Shown here: piece after piece, positions 12,555 through 23,838 of the stretch
Layout: the number at the start of each line of letters is the position of its first letter
How positions within the stretch are numbered: the first letter of the stretch is position 1
Origin: Halichoerus grypus
Lineage: Eukaryota > Chordata > Mammalia > Carnivora > Phocidae
DNA: 64,000 bases
Reading direction: 5' to 3'
NCBI RefSeq assembly: GCF_964656455.1
Contig: NC_135715.1
Span: forward strand, 76,893,414 to 76,957,413
Made by a program: the position numbers and the translations under genes
The notes under the pieces: model-generated
What the model saw: only the letters and a program-made list of their open reading frames with translations
What the model was told of the DNA's origin: nothing
Databases searched by the model: none

Positions 12555-13290
12555 AGAATTTTTTAAGGAAATCCCCATAAATGAGTTCACACAGCATATA
12601 GTCATTTGTGTCTGTTTTCTTTCACTTAGCATAAATGAAGTATAATTTTTTTAGTTGAGTGTAATTTTTTTTTAGTTGAAGTATAATTTACACACAATGT
12701 TTCAGGTATTTGGCATAATGCTTTTAATATTTATTCATGTTGGGTTGTATATCAGTTCCTTCATTTTCTCTGAGCAATATTTTGTGTTTTCAGTGACTCA
12801 TATATGTTGTTAAATTCATGGCTCAAATATGTTTTTAAATTCATCCTTAAATACTTCATGATTTTATTGCTATTTTAATGGTATTTATGTTACCATTTTA
12901 CTTTTTGTGCTGCTGGTATATTGACATACAATTGATCTTAGAGATATACCTTGTATCTGCCTCCCTCCTCCTTCCTAAATCCACTTATTTAGTTCCAGTA
13001 GTTTCTTGGTAAATTTCTAAGGATATTCTATTTATGTCATCATAGTTTCTAACTATGAAGACAATGTTACTTCTTCCTTTTCCACCTGTCTCTTGATTCT
13101 CTTCCTTGCACTGAAAATGACCTCTAATAAAATGTTAGTAGACGTGATAAAAGAGGACATCCTTGAATCATTCCAAATATTGAAAGAGAGTGTTCAATGT
13201 TTGACCATTAAATATAATTTAACTCTAGCTTTATCAAGTTGAGATAGATCTTTTATTCTTACTTTAGTGAGACTTTCTTTTTGTAATCAG
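12555..13290 (-). mobile_element. Old L1 fragments (3' end scrap and ORF2 reverse-transcriptase part)
   Basis: 12555-12720 contains L1 tail words (ttcacttagcataa, agttgaagtataatttaca), partly doubled. 12720-13290 then follows minus-strand ORF2: 'gctgctggtatattgacatacaattgatct', 'aagacaatgttacttcttccttttcc', 'ttgattctcttccttgcactgaaaatgac', 'agaggacatccttgaatcattcc'. Much of the sequence between the 3' end and the RT part is missing, so the copy is internally deleted or composite. Confidence 0.65.
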
Positions 13291-15719
13291 TTACCTATTA
13301 TTGTAGTTAGTTATGAGAACTGATTTTGAAATGTTAAAAAAAATACGACCATATGATAAATAACCAAGATTGTAGTGATGTATCATCCTTTTTAGTAATA
13401 GCCAGAGATTCAGCTTGCTTGTCCAGAGCTGTTTATAAGCACATGTATAAAAGTATTTGTCTCTTCGTTTACTTTAAAAATATACTTTAAATATGTGCAT
13501 TTTCCCCAAACAGTAATAGTTTTAAGTAACTAGTTATAATTAGTTACAACTGCAAGTAAATCTAATCCTTAATGTGTAGAAAGAAGTGGTAGCGATCTAT
13601 TACATGCTGAGCTGCTTACCTTAGACATACGCTTCAAGAGATAATGTCTAATCTGTTTTATCTGCTTTGCATGGCTTCAGCAGCAAAAGCTTTTAACATT
13701 AAGGAATCTATTATTGAACTTGCAGAATCAAAAGACTGTCTACTGAGAAATTATAGCTGTAGCTGATAATAAAACTATTGTGAATTTCACCGACTTCAGT
13801 ATTTTTGCAACCAAGATACTAGTTTTTATAATCCATTTGAACTCCATAAATGTTTTTAAAAGGTATTTTTGTTTACTTCTCAGAAGGCTTGTCACCTTTT
13901 AACATTGATCAAAATAATGAGTCCCAATCATATATGCTACTAAAAGCATACTTTTCTTTTTCTTTCTGCGAGCTGAGGCGAGGACAGATCATGAGAACTG
14001 GTAAGTGGTCAGCATTATGCTTAACTGTTAGGATAAGCTAGTAGAGCTGTCCTTCATAATTTGTTCAAACATCTGGCTACCACTGTTAAATAGGTTAGGG
14101 AAGAACATGTGGTTCTCATTTAAAACATTGCAAACATCATCATGATGGAGACTGTGAAATTTTAAGAAAGACCAATACTGTTTTGATTATAATCTCAGAC
14201 AGAAAAAAAAAAAACCCACCCTGTATGCTCAGCTAAGAATTCTAGTCTTATTTATCAGAAATTTCTATTCTTTATTATGTTGTTCTTTTGATTTTTATTT
14301 TAAAGAACAGGTAATTAATACAGAAAGGTACTATTGCCATTTTTTTCCTGCTTTTCAAATGAAATTATAACTAAAAATGAAAAAGAAAATAAAAATATAT
14401 ATTGAAAACAATTGTAAATTTATGAGCTTTTACTTTTAATAACATTTTTCAATTGAAATGTCAAAGTTACACTTTTGTTCCATAAGTAATTCTATGGATT
14501 AGGAATAAAACCGTGTGTGTTTTCCAATTAGCAATAGCAGCCTTCTATCTCTGATTAATCCAGCTGCTTAAAATGTGTGTTGTATTTGACCATTTGCCAA
14601 AAAAGTCTGAGGTTACATGAGCCAGCTGGCACAAGGTTGGAGGGTGGGAATCTCAGCTGATTAGGACTATGGTTATGGCATTTTCATAAACTCTACTTTC
14701 AAAATGCCAAATGATGAAAAACCCAACCTTGGCGGCCCTACAATTTTGCCAAGCAATGATAGTTTCAGAAATTTTTAGCTCAAAATATCTCTTCTAACTC
14801 ATATTTCCTGCACCCCTAGAACAAGTAATTTACTTATATATTTTTAAGACCCTGCTTAAGAGAAAAAAATAGATATTAAAGCTATATTTTTATCAGTGAA
14901 GCGGCCTCTGATTGTAATTTTGTCATACATCCTATCTAAAAAAAAAAAAGAAAAATTAAATTTAAAGGAACACAATAAAGATATTCATGTCAAAAAGTTA
15001 ATTCGTGTTAACTTCATAACATTATTTTTTAAGAAGAGGGAACAAAGCTAGTCAGAATTACTTAATTTTTTTCACTTTCCCCACCAATTAAGTATGACAT
15101 TTACTGTATTAGAATAAGAACCCAAGTCTCTAATGATCAAGAGAATCTTGTGTTACTTTTACAGATCTGTTCGCATGCACATGCATTTCTGTGTGTGCAC
15201 ACGTAGATGAGTCCACCAGGTGTCGATGTGCAGCCTGCCTCACTAACAAGTCTGTGTCATACTCTTCCTTTGATTTTTTTCACACCTGGTGCTTGCTACA
15301 GCAACATGTCTGACTGGCCATTTGAGTTATCTGAGAAGCTGTCAAAAGGCTGGGAAGATTTGGGAAGATTTCAAAAACCTGGCTGAGCATGCCTTCTCAA
15401 GAATAATACTTTATGACACTTTTATCCTCCATCCCAAACCTCAGATGTTTGATTTTTTTTTTTTCCTTTCCACTGCTGAAATGGGGGTAACAAGAAGCCT
15501 AGGGGGAGTTAGGATACTTTGTAAAAATCACAGATTGTTTCAACTTTCACCCAATTGTGGATATGTATATTTTCAAATTATAAGGTGATGGATGGGACCT
15601 GGTCATCCTATAAACAGAATATAAAAGAAATCTCATCTAATGACACATGGTTTGTAGTAGTTCACTTATACGAATATTTAGCTTTAATTATACTTGTTTT
15701 TATTTCTTTATGTTATTTT
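13291..15719. other. Longest repeat-poor stretch of the window
   Basis: About 2.4 kb with no SINE, LINE or LTR signature. It has moderately complex sequence, scattered TAAT/ATTA homeodomain-type words (for example gattaatcc at 14553-14561) and E-box-like words. There is no open frame beyond 99 codons and no splice-consistent coding exon I would defend. It is the best place in the window to look for conserved non-coding elements, especially 13560-13790 and 14450-14800. Confidence 0.45.
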
Positions 15720-16344
15720 ACTAGGTAATGCAGTTACAGGGTTTAAAAGTCAAGAAGTATAACGTGTACTAAGGAAAAAGTCCTCTTTCTCATGTTTGCC
15801 CATGAGTACCCCAGCCTCTCCAAACCCATAACCAAACACTATTGTAAGTTACTTGTGCGTCCTCTTTAGCATTGCCAGATTTAGCGGAAAAAACAAAGGG
15901 CTCCCGATTCAGTTTAAATTTCAGATAAACGATGAACACTTTTTTAGTATCAGCATGCCCTAATTATTGCATGGGATATACATATACTAAAGTAAAATCA
16001 TTGTTTATCTTACACTAAAATCCTTCCTAATCCTTCCTGAAATGTTTGCACAAATGAAAGGAATATGCTTACAGCTTCTGTCATTGTCCTCTGTCCCTCT
16101 TCTTTTATATAAATGGTAGCATACCTTATGTATTGTTCTGCACCTGATTTTTAAAACCAATAATACCTTTGAAGATTATTCTACACAATTATGAGAAGAG
16201 ACTTCTCATCGTATGTCAATATACTTCAATAAAAAGAGAGATTTCTCTTTGTTTACCATAATTTATTTAACCAGACTCTTGATATCCCTGCAGGTGAGTT
16301 CCTATATTTTGCAATGAATAATCATTTCTTTAAAAATTTGTCTT
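15720..16344 (-). mobile_element. Old L1 3' UTR (L1M4/L1ME-like)
   Basis: Minus-strand 3' region of an ancient L1: 'gggtttaaaagtcaagaagtataac', 'cttgtgcgtcctctttagca', 'tatataaatggtagcatacc', 'tgttctgcacctgattttt' and 'ttgtttaccataatttatttaaccag' appear in the order expected. A palindromic DNA-transposon remnant (15866-16020) interrupts it. No coding frame. Confidence 0.65.
15866..16020. mobile_element. Palindromic MITE-like DNA transposon remnant
   Basis: Left arm ttcagataaacgatgaa...ttttttagtat...gcatgccc and right arm gcatggga...atactaaagtaaaa...attgtttatctta are imperfect reverse complements around a short centre (taattatt). 'ttgccagatttagc' marks the left end. This is the layout of a nearly fully palindromic mammalian MITE. 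I recognise the pattern but not the exact family name. It sits inside old L1 3' UTR sequence, so it inserted later than that L1. Confidence 0.6.
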
Positions 16345-16764
16345 CAATATTTTTCCAGTTTTATTGAGATATAATTGACATATAACATTGTATTAGTTTA
16401 AGGTATGCAACACAATGATTATATATGCCTATATATAGATATCTATATCTACATGTCTATATATATCTCAAAAGGATTACCACAATAAGTTTAGTTAACA
16501 TCTGTCATTCACATAGTGACAAATTTTTTTCTTGTGATGAAAAATTTTAAGGTTTACTCTATTAGCAACTTTCAAGTGTACAATAACTATAGTCACCATG
16601 CTATATATTTCATGCCCAGAACTTATTTATTTTATAACTTGAAATTTACACCTTTTGACCACCTTCTCCCATTTCCTCTACACCTCATCCCTAGCCTCTG
16701 GCAACCACTAAACTGTTCCCCATTTTTAGGAGTTTGGTATTTTTTAAGATTCCATATACAAGTG

Positions 16765-16935
16765 GGGCTCAGGCAGTTAAGCGTCTGCCTTCAGCTCAAG
16801 TCATAATCTCAGGGTCCTGGGATTAATCCCCACATTGGACTCTCTGCTTACAGTGAGTCTGCTTCTCCCTCTCCCTCTGTGATCTCTCCTGCTTTCACTG
16901 TCTCTCAAGTAAATAAATTAAATCTTAAAAAAAAA
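16765..16935 (+). mobile_element. Carnivore SINE with deletion in the head
   Basis: Flanked by agattccata(t/c)acaagtg (16747-16764; 16936-16953, one mismatch). The head reads ggggctcaggcagttaagcg: ten bases of the usual ggggc(gcctgggtgg)ctcag are missing, which removes the start of the A-box region. The rest is a normal SINE with CT-rich stretch and aaataaattaaatctt tail. The deletion could predate insertion or have occurred in place. Confidence 0.93.
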
Positions 16936-17077
16936 AGATTCCATACACAAGTGAGATGATACAGTATTTGTTTTTCTCTGTCTGACTTATTTCACTTAGC
17001 ATAATGCCCTCAAGATCCATCCATGTTGTCACAAATGGTGGGATTTCCTTTTCTCATAGTTGAATAATATTCCATTA

Positions 17078-17220
17078 CATATAATATATATATATAATAT
17101 ATATAGTATATAACATAATAATGTAACATGTATGTTAATATAATAGTATTGTTGTATAATGTTATAACATTATATATAATATATTAATATAATACTTCAT
17201 TATATACATATATATGTATA
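17078..17220. repeat. AT-rich microsatellite (TATA)n inside L1
   Basis: Runs of ta and taata words expand the site in L1 ORF2 where the plus-strand text 'ccattgtatatatatacc' normally stands. The same L1 position is also expanded in the copies at 30.25 kb and 55.6 kb. Confidence 0.85.
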
Positions 17221-18235
17221 TCACATTTTCTTTATCCATTGTCTCCAATTAATGTACACAAGTGTTCCCTTTCCTCAACTCCTTTACCAATACTTTGGAC
17301 TTTTTGATAATAGCTATTCCTAACAGGTATTAGTTGATATCTGATTATGGTTTTGATTTGTATTTCCTTGATGATTAGTGATGTTAAACATCTTTACATA
17401 TACCTAAGGCCATTTGAAAAAATGTCTACTCAGGTCTTTTGCCCATTTTTTAATCAGGTTATTTGGGATTTTTGCTATTGAGTTCTATGATTTCTTTATA
17501 TATTTTGGATATTAACCCCTTATCAGATATATGCTTTGCAAATATTTTCTCCCACTCTGTAGGTATCTTTTCTATTATAATGACTATTTCCTTTGCTGTG
17601 TATTTTTTTTTTAGTTTGATGTAGTCTGATATTTGTTTTTGCTTTTATTACCTATGTTTTTTGTGTTAAATCCAAAAAATTATTGTCAAGACCAATGTCC
17701 AAGAAGCTTTTCCTCCTATGCTTTCTTCTAGAAGTTGTATGGTTTTGGGTCTTAATTAATCCATTTTTAGTTGATTTTTTTAGATGATATAAGAGTTCAA
17801 TTTCCTATTTTGCATGTGGATAGTCAGTTTCCCCAACACCACTTACCAGAGAGACTATCCTTTCCTCATTGTATATTCTTGGTACCATTTTTAAAAATCA
17901 GTTAACTGTGCTTACATTAGTTTATGTCTGGGCTCTTTTGTCTGTTCTCTTGGTCTAATAGGTATGTTTTTATGTTGGACCTATCCTGTTTTGATTACTG
18001 TAGCTTTAAAATTAGTTTAAAATCAGGAAGTTTGATGCCTCCAGCTTTATTCTCCTTGGTCAAGATTGCTTTAGGTAGTCACTTTAGCTATTTGGTGTTT
18101 CCAAACAAATTTTACAATTGTTTACTTTATTTCTGTAAAAAATACCATTGGAATTTTAATAGAGATTGCTTTGAATCAGTATAACACTTAGGGTACTATG
18201 GACATTTTAACAATATTAATCCCTTTAGTCTTCAG

Positions 18236-20450
18236 TGTATGACACCACGAGGCTCACATAAAACTTAGTCTTTTAACAGTTCATTTTAAGGTGAGAACAA
18301 CCTAAGTTTGAGTATAAAAGCTCAATGCTTTTATTCCTTCTAATTTTATGTTTTTGATGTCACAATTTATATCTTTTTATATTGTGTGTCCTCTAACAAA
18401 TTATTGTAGCTATGATTACTTTTAATTTTTTTGTCTCTTAACCTTTACACTAGAGTTATTTGTGATTTATACACTACCATAGCAGTATTAGAGTACTTTG
18501 AACTTGACTATATATTTGCTTTTACCAGTGAGTTTTATACTTTCATATGATTTTATTTTACTAGTTGGCATCCTTTCTTTTCAGCTTGAAGAACACCCGT
18601 TAGCATTTCTTGTAAGGCAATTATAGAGGTAACAGGCTCCAGCTTTTGTTTGTATGAGAATGTCTATGTGTTCTTCAGTTCTGAAGAATAGCTGCAGGGT
18701 AAAATATTCTTGTTTGTCAGCTTTTTTTTCTTCAGAATTTTGAATATATTATCCCATTCTTTCTGGACCTGCAAGGCTTCTGCTAAGAAGTCTGCTTGTA
18801 GCCTATGTATGCTCCTTCGTATGTAATGAGTTTCTTTTCTCTCAGTACTTTCAAGATTTTCTCTTTGACTTTGATTTTTGACAGTTTTATTATAATGTGT
18901 TTAGGTTAAGACTTCCTTGAATTGAAACTGACTGGGCATCCTTAAGCTTCATGACCATCGATGTCCATATCTTTCCCCATATTTGGGAATTTTTCAGTTT
19001 AAATAAGCTTTCTGTCCCATTCTCTCTCTCTCTTTCTTCTGAGACTCCCATAACTTGAATATTTTTTCTTTTGATGGCTTCCCTTGAGTCCCATAGGCTT
19101 TCTTCACTCTTTTTTTTTTTTTTTTTTTTTTGACAGTTTTTCTTTGTCTAACTAAATACCTTCAAATGACCTCTTTGAGTTTGGTGATTTTCTTCTGCTT
19201 GATTGAATCTGCTATTGTAGCTCTCTAAATTATTTTTTAGTTTATTCCTTGTATTCTTCAGCTCCAAAATTTCTGTTTAGTTCTTTGTCATATTTTCTGT
19301 CACTTCTTTGAGCTTCTCATTTTGTTCTTGTATTTTTCTTGATTTTAGTAAATTGTGTTCTCTCATAGCCTGCTGAGCGTCTGTAGAACAACTATTTTTA
19401 GTTCTTTGTCAAACAGTTCTTGTATCTACATTTCTTTGGGGTCAGTTACTGGAAGTTTATTGTATTCCTTTGGTCCAGTCATGTTTCTCTGACTTTTCAT
19501 GATCCCTATAGCCTTACATAGGTGTCTGTGCATTTGAAGAAGCAGTCACCCTTCCAGACTTTCAGGACACACTTCAGTAAGGAAATACCTTCACATGCAG
19601 GTGGGGGCACATTGAGACTGGTGGAGTGGAGCATCAAGTATTGGGATATGTGGTATCTGTAGGGCCGGGGTCTTGGTATCTCTGGCTCAGGAATCTGGGG
19701 TGCATGACTTCGACGACTGCATGGTCCTTAGTGCTGAGAGCTGGGGAGGATCCTCAGTGGCTGCAAGGATTATTAAGGCCAAAGCAATACCTCCAGGTGC
19801 AGTGGTATGGGACTAGGTCCGGTGATGGCTTGAGCCAGTGGTGTACACATGCTTTACTCTGGGGGTCAACTGAAAGTACTTGTGTGGCGGTAGAGACTTG
19901 CTACAGGCACCCATGCAGTGGTAAGGGCTGGGGCAGGTGGCTGGGCCCAGGGCCAACTGTTGGCAGACAGGCAGCTGCTGGGGCCATAGCCAGTAATGTG
20001 CCCTTGCTCTTCAGGGGCTGGGCATGGGCACAGTGGTGGGGTCATATGCATGCACTCAAACAGCTGCATGCCTGATCCGGCAGCATGAAGGTGTGGTGGC
20101 TACACTGGATCCTGGGGCCTGAGGCTTCTGTGGCGAGGTGAGGAGAAACTCAGAGACCTAGAGTCTATGAGTACAAAAATCTGTGGGGCTCTCAGCACTG
20201 AATGCCACGGCAGGTCTACAACTGCTGTGCTGATTATTGGTTTCCTCAGTGGTGAAAGCTGCTGGGGCCCTCAGTTGAATTGTTCACTGGAGTCCATAAT
20301 GAGGTTCTCATTAATGAAAGTTGTGGATACTCTAACATCTGAAAGGGCTGTTGAGGTTCTTATCGGTGAAAGGTGCTAGGGTCCACTGCAGAGCAGGCCA
20401 CTGGGAACCATGGTCACTCTCACTGTGTGGCTACTACTGACAGCACCTGC
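18236..20450 (-). mobile_element. L1M inter-ORF, ORF1 and 5' UTR
   Basis: Minus-strand order: inter-ORF ('ttttatgtttttgatgtcacaatttatatc'), ORF1 ('gcatttcttgtaaggcaa', 'agattttctctttgactttgattttt', 'ctgagactcccataacttgaatatt', 'cttctcattttgttcttg'), then a GC-richer 5' UTR (19500-20450) with repeated 'gtgaaagctgctgg' type units. ORF1 is fully decayed. With 16345-18235 it probably forms one element from which about half of ORF2 is missing at the 18235 junction. The 149-codon frame at 19626-20075 lies in this 5' UTR and is not a gene. Confidence 0.75.
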
Positions 20451-21385
20451 TTTTTTTTTTTTAATTCCGAGTGAATACCAATTCTTTTTTTTAATAATAT
20501 CTGCATTCAATGCTTTCAGTTTACCTCTGAGCAACGTTTTCCCCGCATCTCACAAATTTTGATAAGTTGTGCTTTCATTTTCATTCTGTTCAAATGTTTT
20601 GAACTAAACATTTAATTTCCCTTGAGATTACTTTAATTTTAATTTTAATGTTTTAAAATTTCTCTTGAGATTTCTTCATTACCCATTTAGAAGTATGTAA
20701 TTCGATGTCCAAGTATTTGGGAGATTTTCCAGCTATCTTTCTGTTAATGATTTCTAGTTGAATTCCATAGTATTCTGAGAGCAGACATTGCATGATTTCT
20801 GTTCTTCCAAATTGGTTAAGATGTGTTTTATGGCCTAGAATGTGATTTATCTTGGCTTGTATTCCATGTAAGCTTGAGAAGAATGAGTATTCTCTCTTGT
20901 TGGCTGAAGTAGTCCTTAGATGTCATTATATCCAGTTGATTGATGGTGCCGTTGAGTTCAACTATATTCTTGCTGATTCTTTGCCTGCTGGATCTGTCCA
21001 TTCCTGAGGACAGGTCTTGAAGTCTCCAGCTCTAACAATGGATTAATCTAGTCCTCCTTGCAGTTCTATCAATTTTTGTCTCTCGTATGTTGATGCTTTT
21101 TTGTTAGTTAGGTGCATCCACTAAGGATTGTTATGTCTTCTTAGATTATTGACTATTTTGTCATTATGTTAATGTCTCTCTTTACCCCTTATAATTTTTC
21201 TTGCTCTGAAGCCTGCTCTATCTGAAATTAATATAACCAAGCCAGTTTTCTTTAGATTAGTGAAAGTATGGTTTATCGTTCTCCATCTGTTTACTTTAAT
21301 CTATATGTGTCTTTATATGTAAAGTGTGTTTCTTATAGACAACATAATTAGGTCTTGTTTTTTGGTTCACTCTGGCAATCTGTCT

Positions 21386-21828
21386 TTTTTTTTTTTTAAT
21401 TTGAATAGTTAACACCTTTTCAAAGAAGACCTACAGATGGCCAACAGACACATGAAAAGATGCTCAACATCTCTAATCATCAGGGAAATGCAAATCAAAA
21501 TCACAATGAGATACCATCTTGCACCTGTCAGAAAGGCTAAAATCAAAAAGACAAGAAATAACAAGTGTTGGCGAGGATGTGGAGAAAAAGGAACCCTCAG
21601 ACACTGTTGGTGGCAATGCAAATTGGTATTAGCTACCATGGAAACAATTTAGATGTTCCTCAAAAAATTAAAAATAGAAATACCATATGATCCAATGATT
21701 CCACTGCTAAATATTTATCTATTATGCAGCCATTAAAAAAGTAAGATTGTGCCACTTGCACCAATATGAATGGACCTAGAGGGTATTATGCTAAATGAAA
21801 TAAGTGAGACTGAAAATGACTATTATAT
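21386..21828 (+). mobile_element. Inverted L1 ORF2 fragment inserted in an older L1
   Basis: Poly(T) (about 21386-21398) is followed by plus-strand ORF2 C-terminal sequence. Frame 21437-21652 reads [22 protein letters not shown] and the [11 protein letters not shown] cysteine block. It ends near the 'ggtattatgctaaatgaaataagtgagactgaaaa' block. The host L1 resumes precisely at attggtatatttagacc. A poly(T) on the left beside body sequence of the opposite orientation is the layout expected from a twin-primed inversion. Confidence 0.75.
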
Positions 21829-22429
21829 TGGTATATTTAGACCATTGACATCTAAAGTGACTATTGACATAGTTAGATCAGTATCTACCATATTTGTTAT
21901 TGCTTTCTATTTACCACTCTTGTTATTTATTCCTATTTTTGCCTTTCCTTCTTTTTCTGACATTTGTGGTTTTAATTGAGCATTTTATTATATGATTCTA
22001 TTTTCTCTCCTCCCTTAGCATATCAATTTTACTTCTCTTTTTACCTTTTTTTAGTGGTTGCCCTTGAGTCAGCAAAATATATTTACAACTAATCCAAGTC
22101 CACTTTCAAATAACACTATACCACTTTGTGGATAGTGCAAGTATCTTAGAATAACAAAATACACCTCATTCTTGCTTTTCATCTTTTGTACCATCACTGT
22201 CATTTCACTCATCCATTAGCATACCTAAGTGTGTATATATACATAAGCCACATAATTAAATATATTTTACTGTCATTAATTTGAACAAACTATTATCTGT
22301 TAGATTAAGAATAAGTCAAAGAAAAGTTTTTATTTTACTTTTACATCTTCATTTTTCAATACTTTCTTTTCTCTGTGTAGATCCAAGTTTTTGACCTCTA
22401 TAATTTTCCTTGTCTCTAAAGAAATTCTT

Positions 22430-22831
22430 GGGGTGCCTAGGTGATGCAGTTGGTTAAACGTCTGACTCTTGGTTTTGGATGAGGTCCTGAGCTCAGGGTC
22501 TTGGGACTCTGCACTGGGTGTGGAGTCTGCTTGGGATTCTCTCGCTCCCTCTCCCTTTGTCCCTCCTTCATTGCACTCACTCTTTCACTCAAATAAATAA
22601 AATCTATTGTTTTAAAGATTTTATTTATTTATTTGACAGAGAGAGCGAGAGAGCACAAGCAGCAGGAGCAGTAGAAAGAAAGGGAGAAGCAGGCTCCCTG
22701 TCGAGCAGGGAGCCCAATGCGGGGTTTGATCCCAGGACCCTGGGATGATGACCTGAGCCGAAGGCAGATGCTTAACCATCTGAGCCACCCAGGTGTCTCA
22801 ATAAATAAAATCTTAAAAAAAAAAAAAAAAA
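22430..22831 (+). mobile_element. Older carnivore SINE, interrupted in its A tail
   Basis: Head ggggtgcctaggtgatgcag and 'ctgactcttggttttgg' define an older tRNA-Lys SINE form. Its tail aaataaataaaatct is split by a second SINE (22606-22799). The whole composite is flanked by aaagaaattctt (22418-22429; 22832-22843). Confidence 0.94.
22606..22799 (-). mobile_element. Carnivore SINE nested in a SINE tail
   Basis: Minus-strand SINE (tttaaagattttatttatttatttgacag at left, ctgagccacccaggtgtc at right). Its target-site duplication is aataaataaaatct (22592-22605; 22800-22813), which is the host SINE's own tail motif. Its A-box region reads normally. It inserted after the host SINE. Confidence 0.96.
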
Positions 22832-23618
22832 AAAGAAATTCTTACATTTCTTATAAGTCAGATATCCTGGCAACACATTCTTTCATAGTTGGTTTGTCTG
22901 AGAAAGTACTTGTTTCTTCATTTTTTGAAGGATAATTTTGTAGAATTCTAGGTTGGAAGTTTTTTTTTTTTCTTCTCAACATTCAAAATACTTAACTCCA
23001 GTCTTTCCTACCTTGCAACGTTTCTGAGGAGAAATCGATGTGATTTTTATCCTTGCTCCTCCATAGGTAAGATGTATTTTCCTTTGACTTCTTCCTATCT
23101 TTAGTTTTCTGAAGTTTGAATATTTATGTAGAATTCTTAGCATTTATCCTGTTTCATGTTCTCTGAGCTTCCCAGATCTGTGTTTTGGTGTCTGACATTA
23201 ATTGAAGTAATTCTCAGTCATTGTTGCTTCAAATATTACTTCTAGTTTGTTCTCTCTTCTTCTGGTACTCCCATTAAGCATATGTTATACCTTTTGTAGA
23301 TGTCCCACTGTTAGATATTCTGGGGTTTTTTTCTTCAGAAAAAGTTTTGTCCTTGCTTTTAAATTTTGGAAATTTCTACTATCATATACTCAACCTCATA
23401 GATTTTTTTTCCCCCCTCATCTTTGTCCGGTCTACTAATGAGCTTATCCAAAGCATTCTTTATTTCTGTTAGTGTTTTTGATCTCCATTATTTGTTTTTG
23501 ATTTTTCTTAGAATTTTCATCTCTTTGTTTACATTATTTATCTGTTTTTTGCATGTTGCCTACTTTTTCCATTTAAACCCTTAGCATATTAATCACAGTT
23601 TTAAAAATGTCTACTATA

Positions 23619-23838
23619 GGGCGCCTGGGTGGCTCTGTCGTTAAGCGTCTGCCTTCGGCTCAGGTCATGATCCCGGAGTCCCGGGATCGAGTCCCACATC
23701 GGGCTCCCTGCTCGGCGGGAAGCCTGCTTCTCCCTCTCCCACTCCCCCTGCTTGTGTTCCTGCTCTTGCTATCTCTCTCTCTCTGTCAAATAAATAAAAT
23801 CTTTAAAAAAAAAATAAAAAAAAAAAATAAAATAAAAT
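23619..23838 (+). mobile_element. Young carnivore SINE
   Basis: gggcgcctgggtggctctgtcgttaagcg head, gggatcgagtcccac B-box region, and 'ccactccccctgcttgtgttcc' then (tc)n and a long interrupted A tail (aaataaaataaaat). Perfect 16-bp duplication aaaaatgtctactata (23603-23618; 23839-23854). Low divergence implies a recent insertion. Confidence 0.97.

Larger units (their letters stand above)
16345..18235 (-). mobile_element. L1 (L1MA/L1MB-like) 3' UTR and ORF2 C-terminal half
   Basis: The minus-strand L1 begins with the typical 3' end 'ccagttttattgagatataattgacatataac' and runs through 'gacttatttcacttagcataatgcc' into ORF2 ('ggttttgatttgtatttccttgatgattagtgatg', 'cttttgcccattttttaatcagg', 'agtttccccaacaccacttaccagagagac', 'ggaagtttgatgcctccagctttattc'). 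A SINE (16765-16935) and an AT-rich microsatellite (about 17078-17220) interrupt it. It ends abruptly inside the reverse-transcriptase part at about 18235, next to inter-ORF sequence. Confidence 0.88.

Noticed and set aside
19626..20075. 149-codon frame in GC-richer DNA
   Set aside because: It lies in the decayed 5' UTR of a minus-strand L1. The composition explains the openness and no domain is visible.
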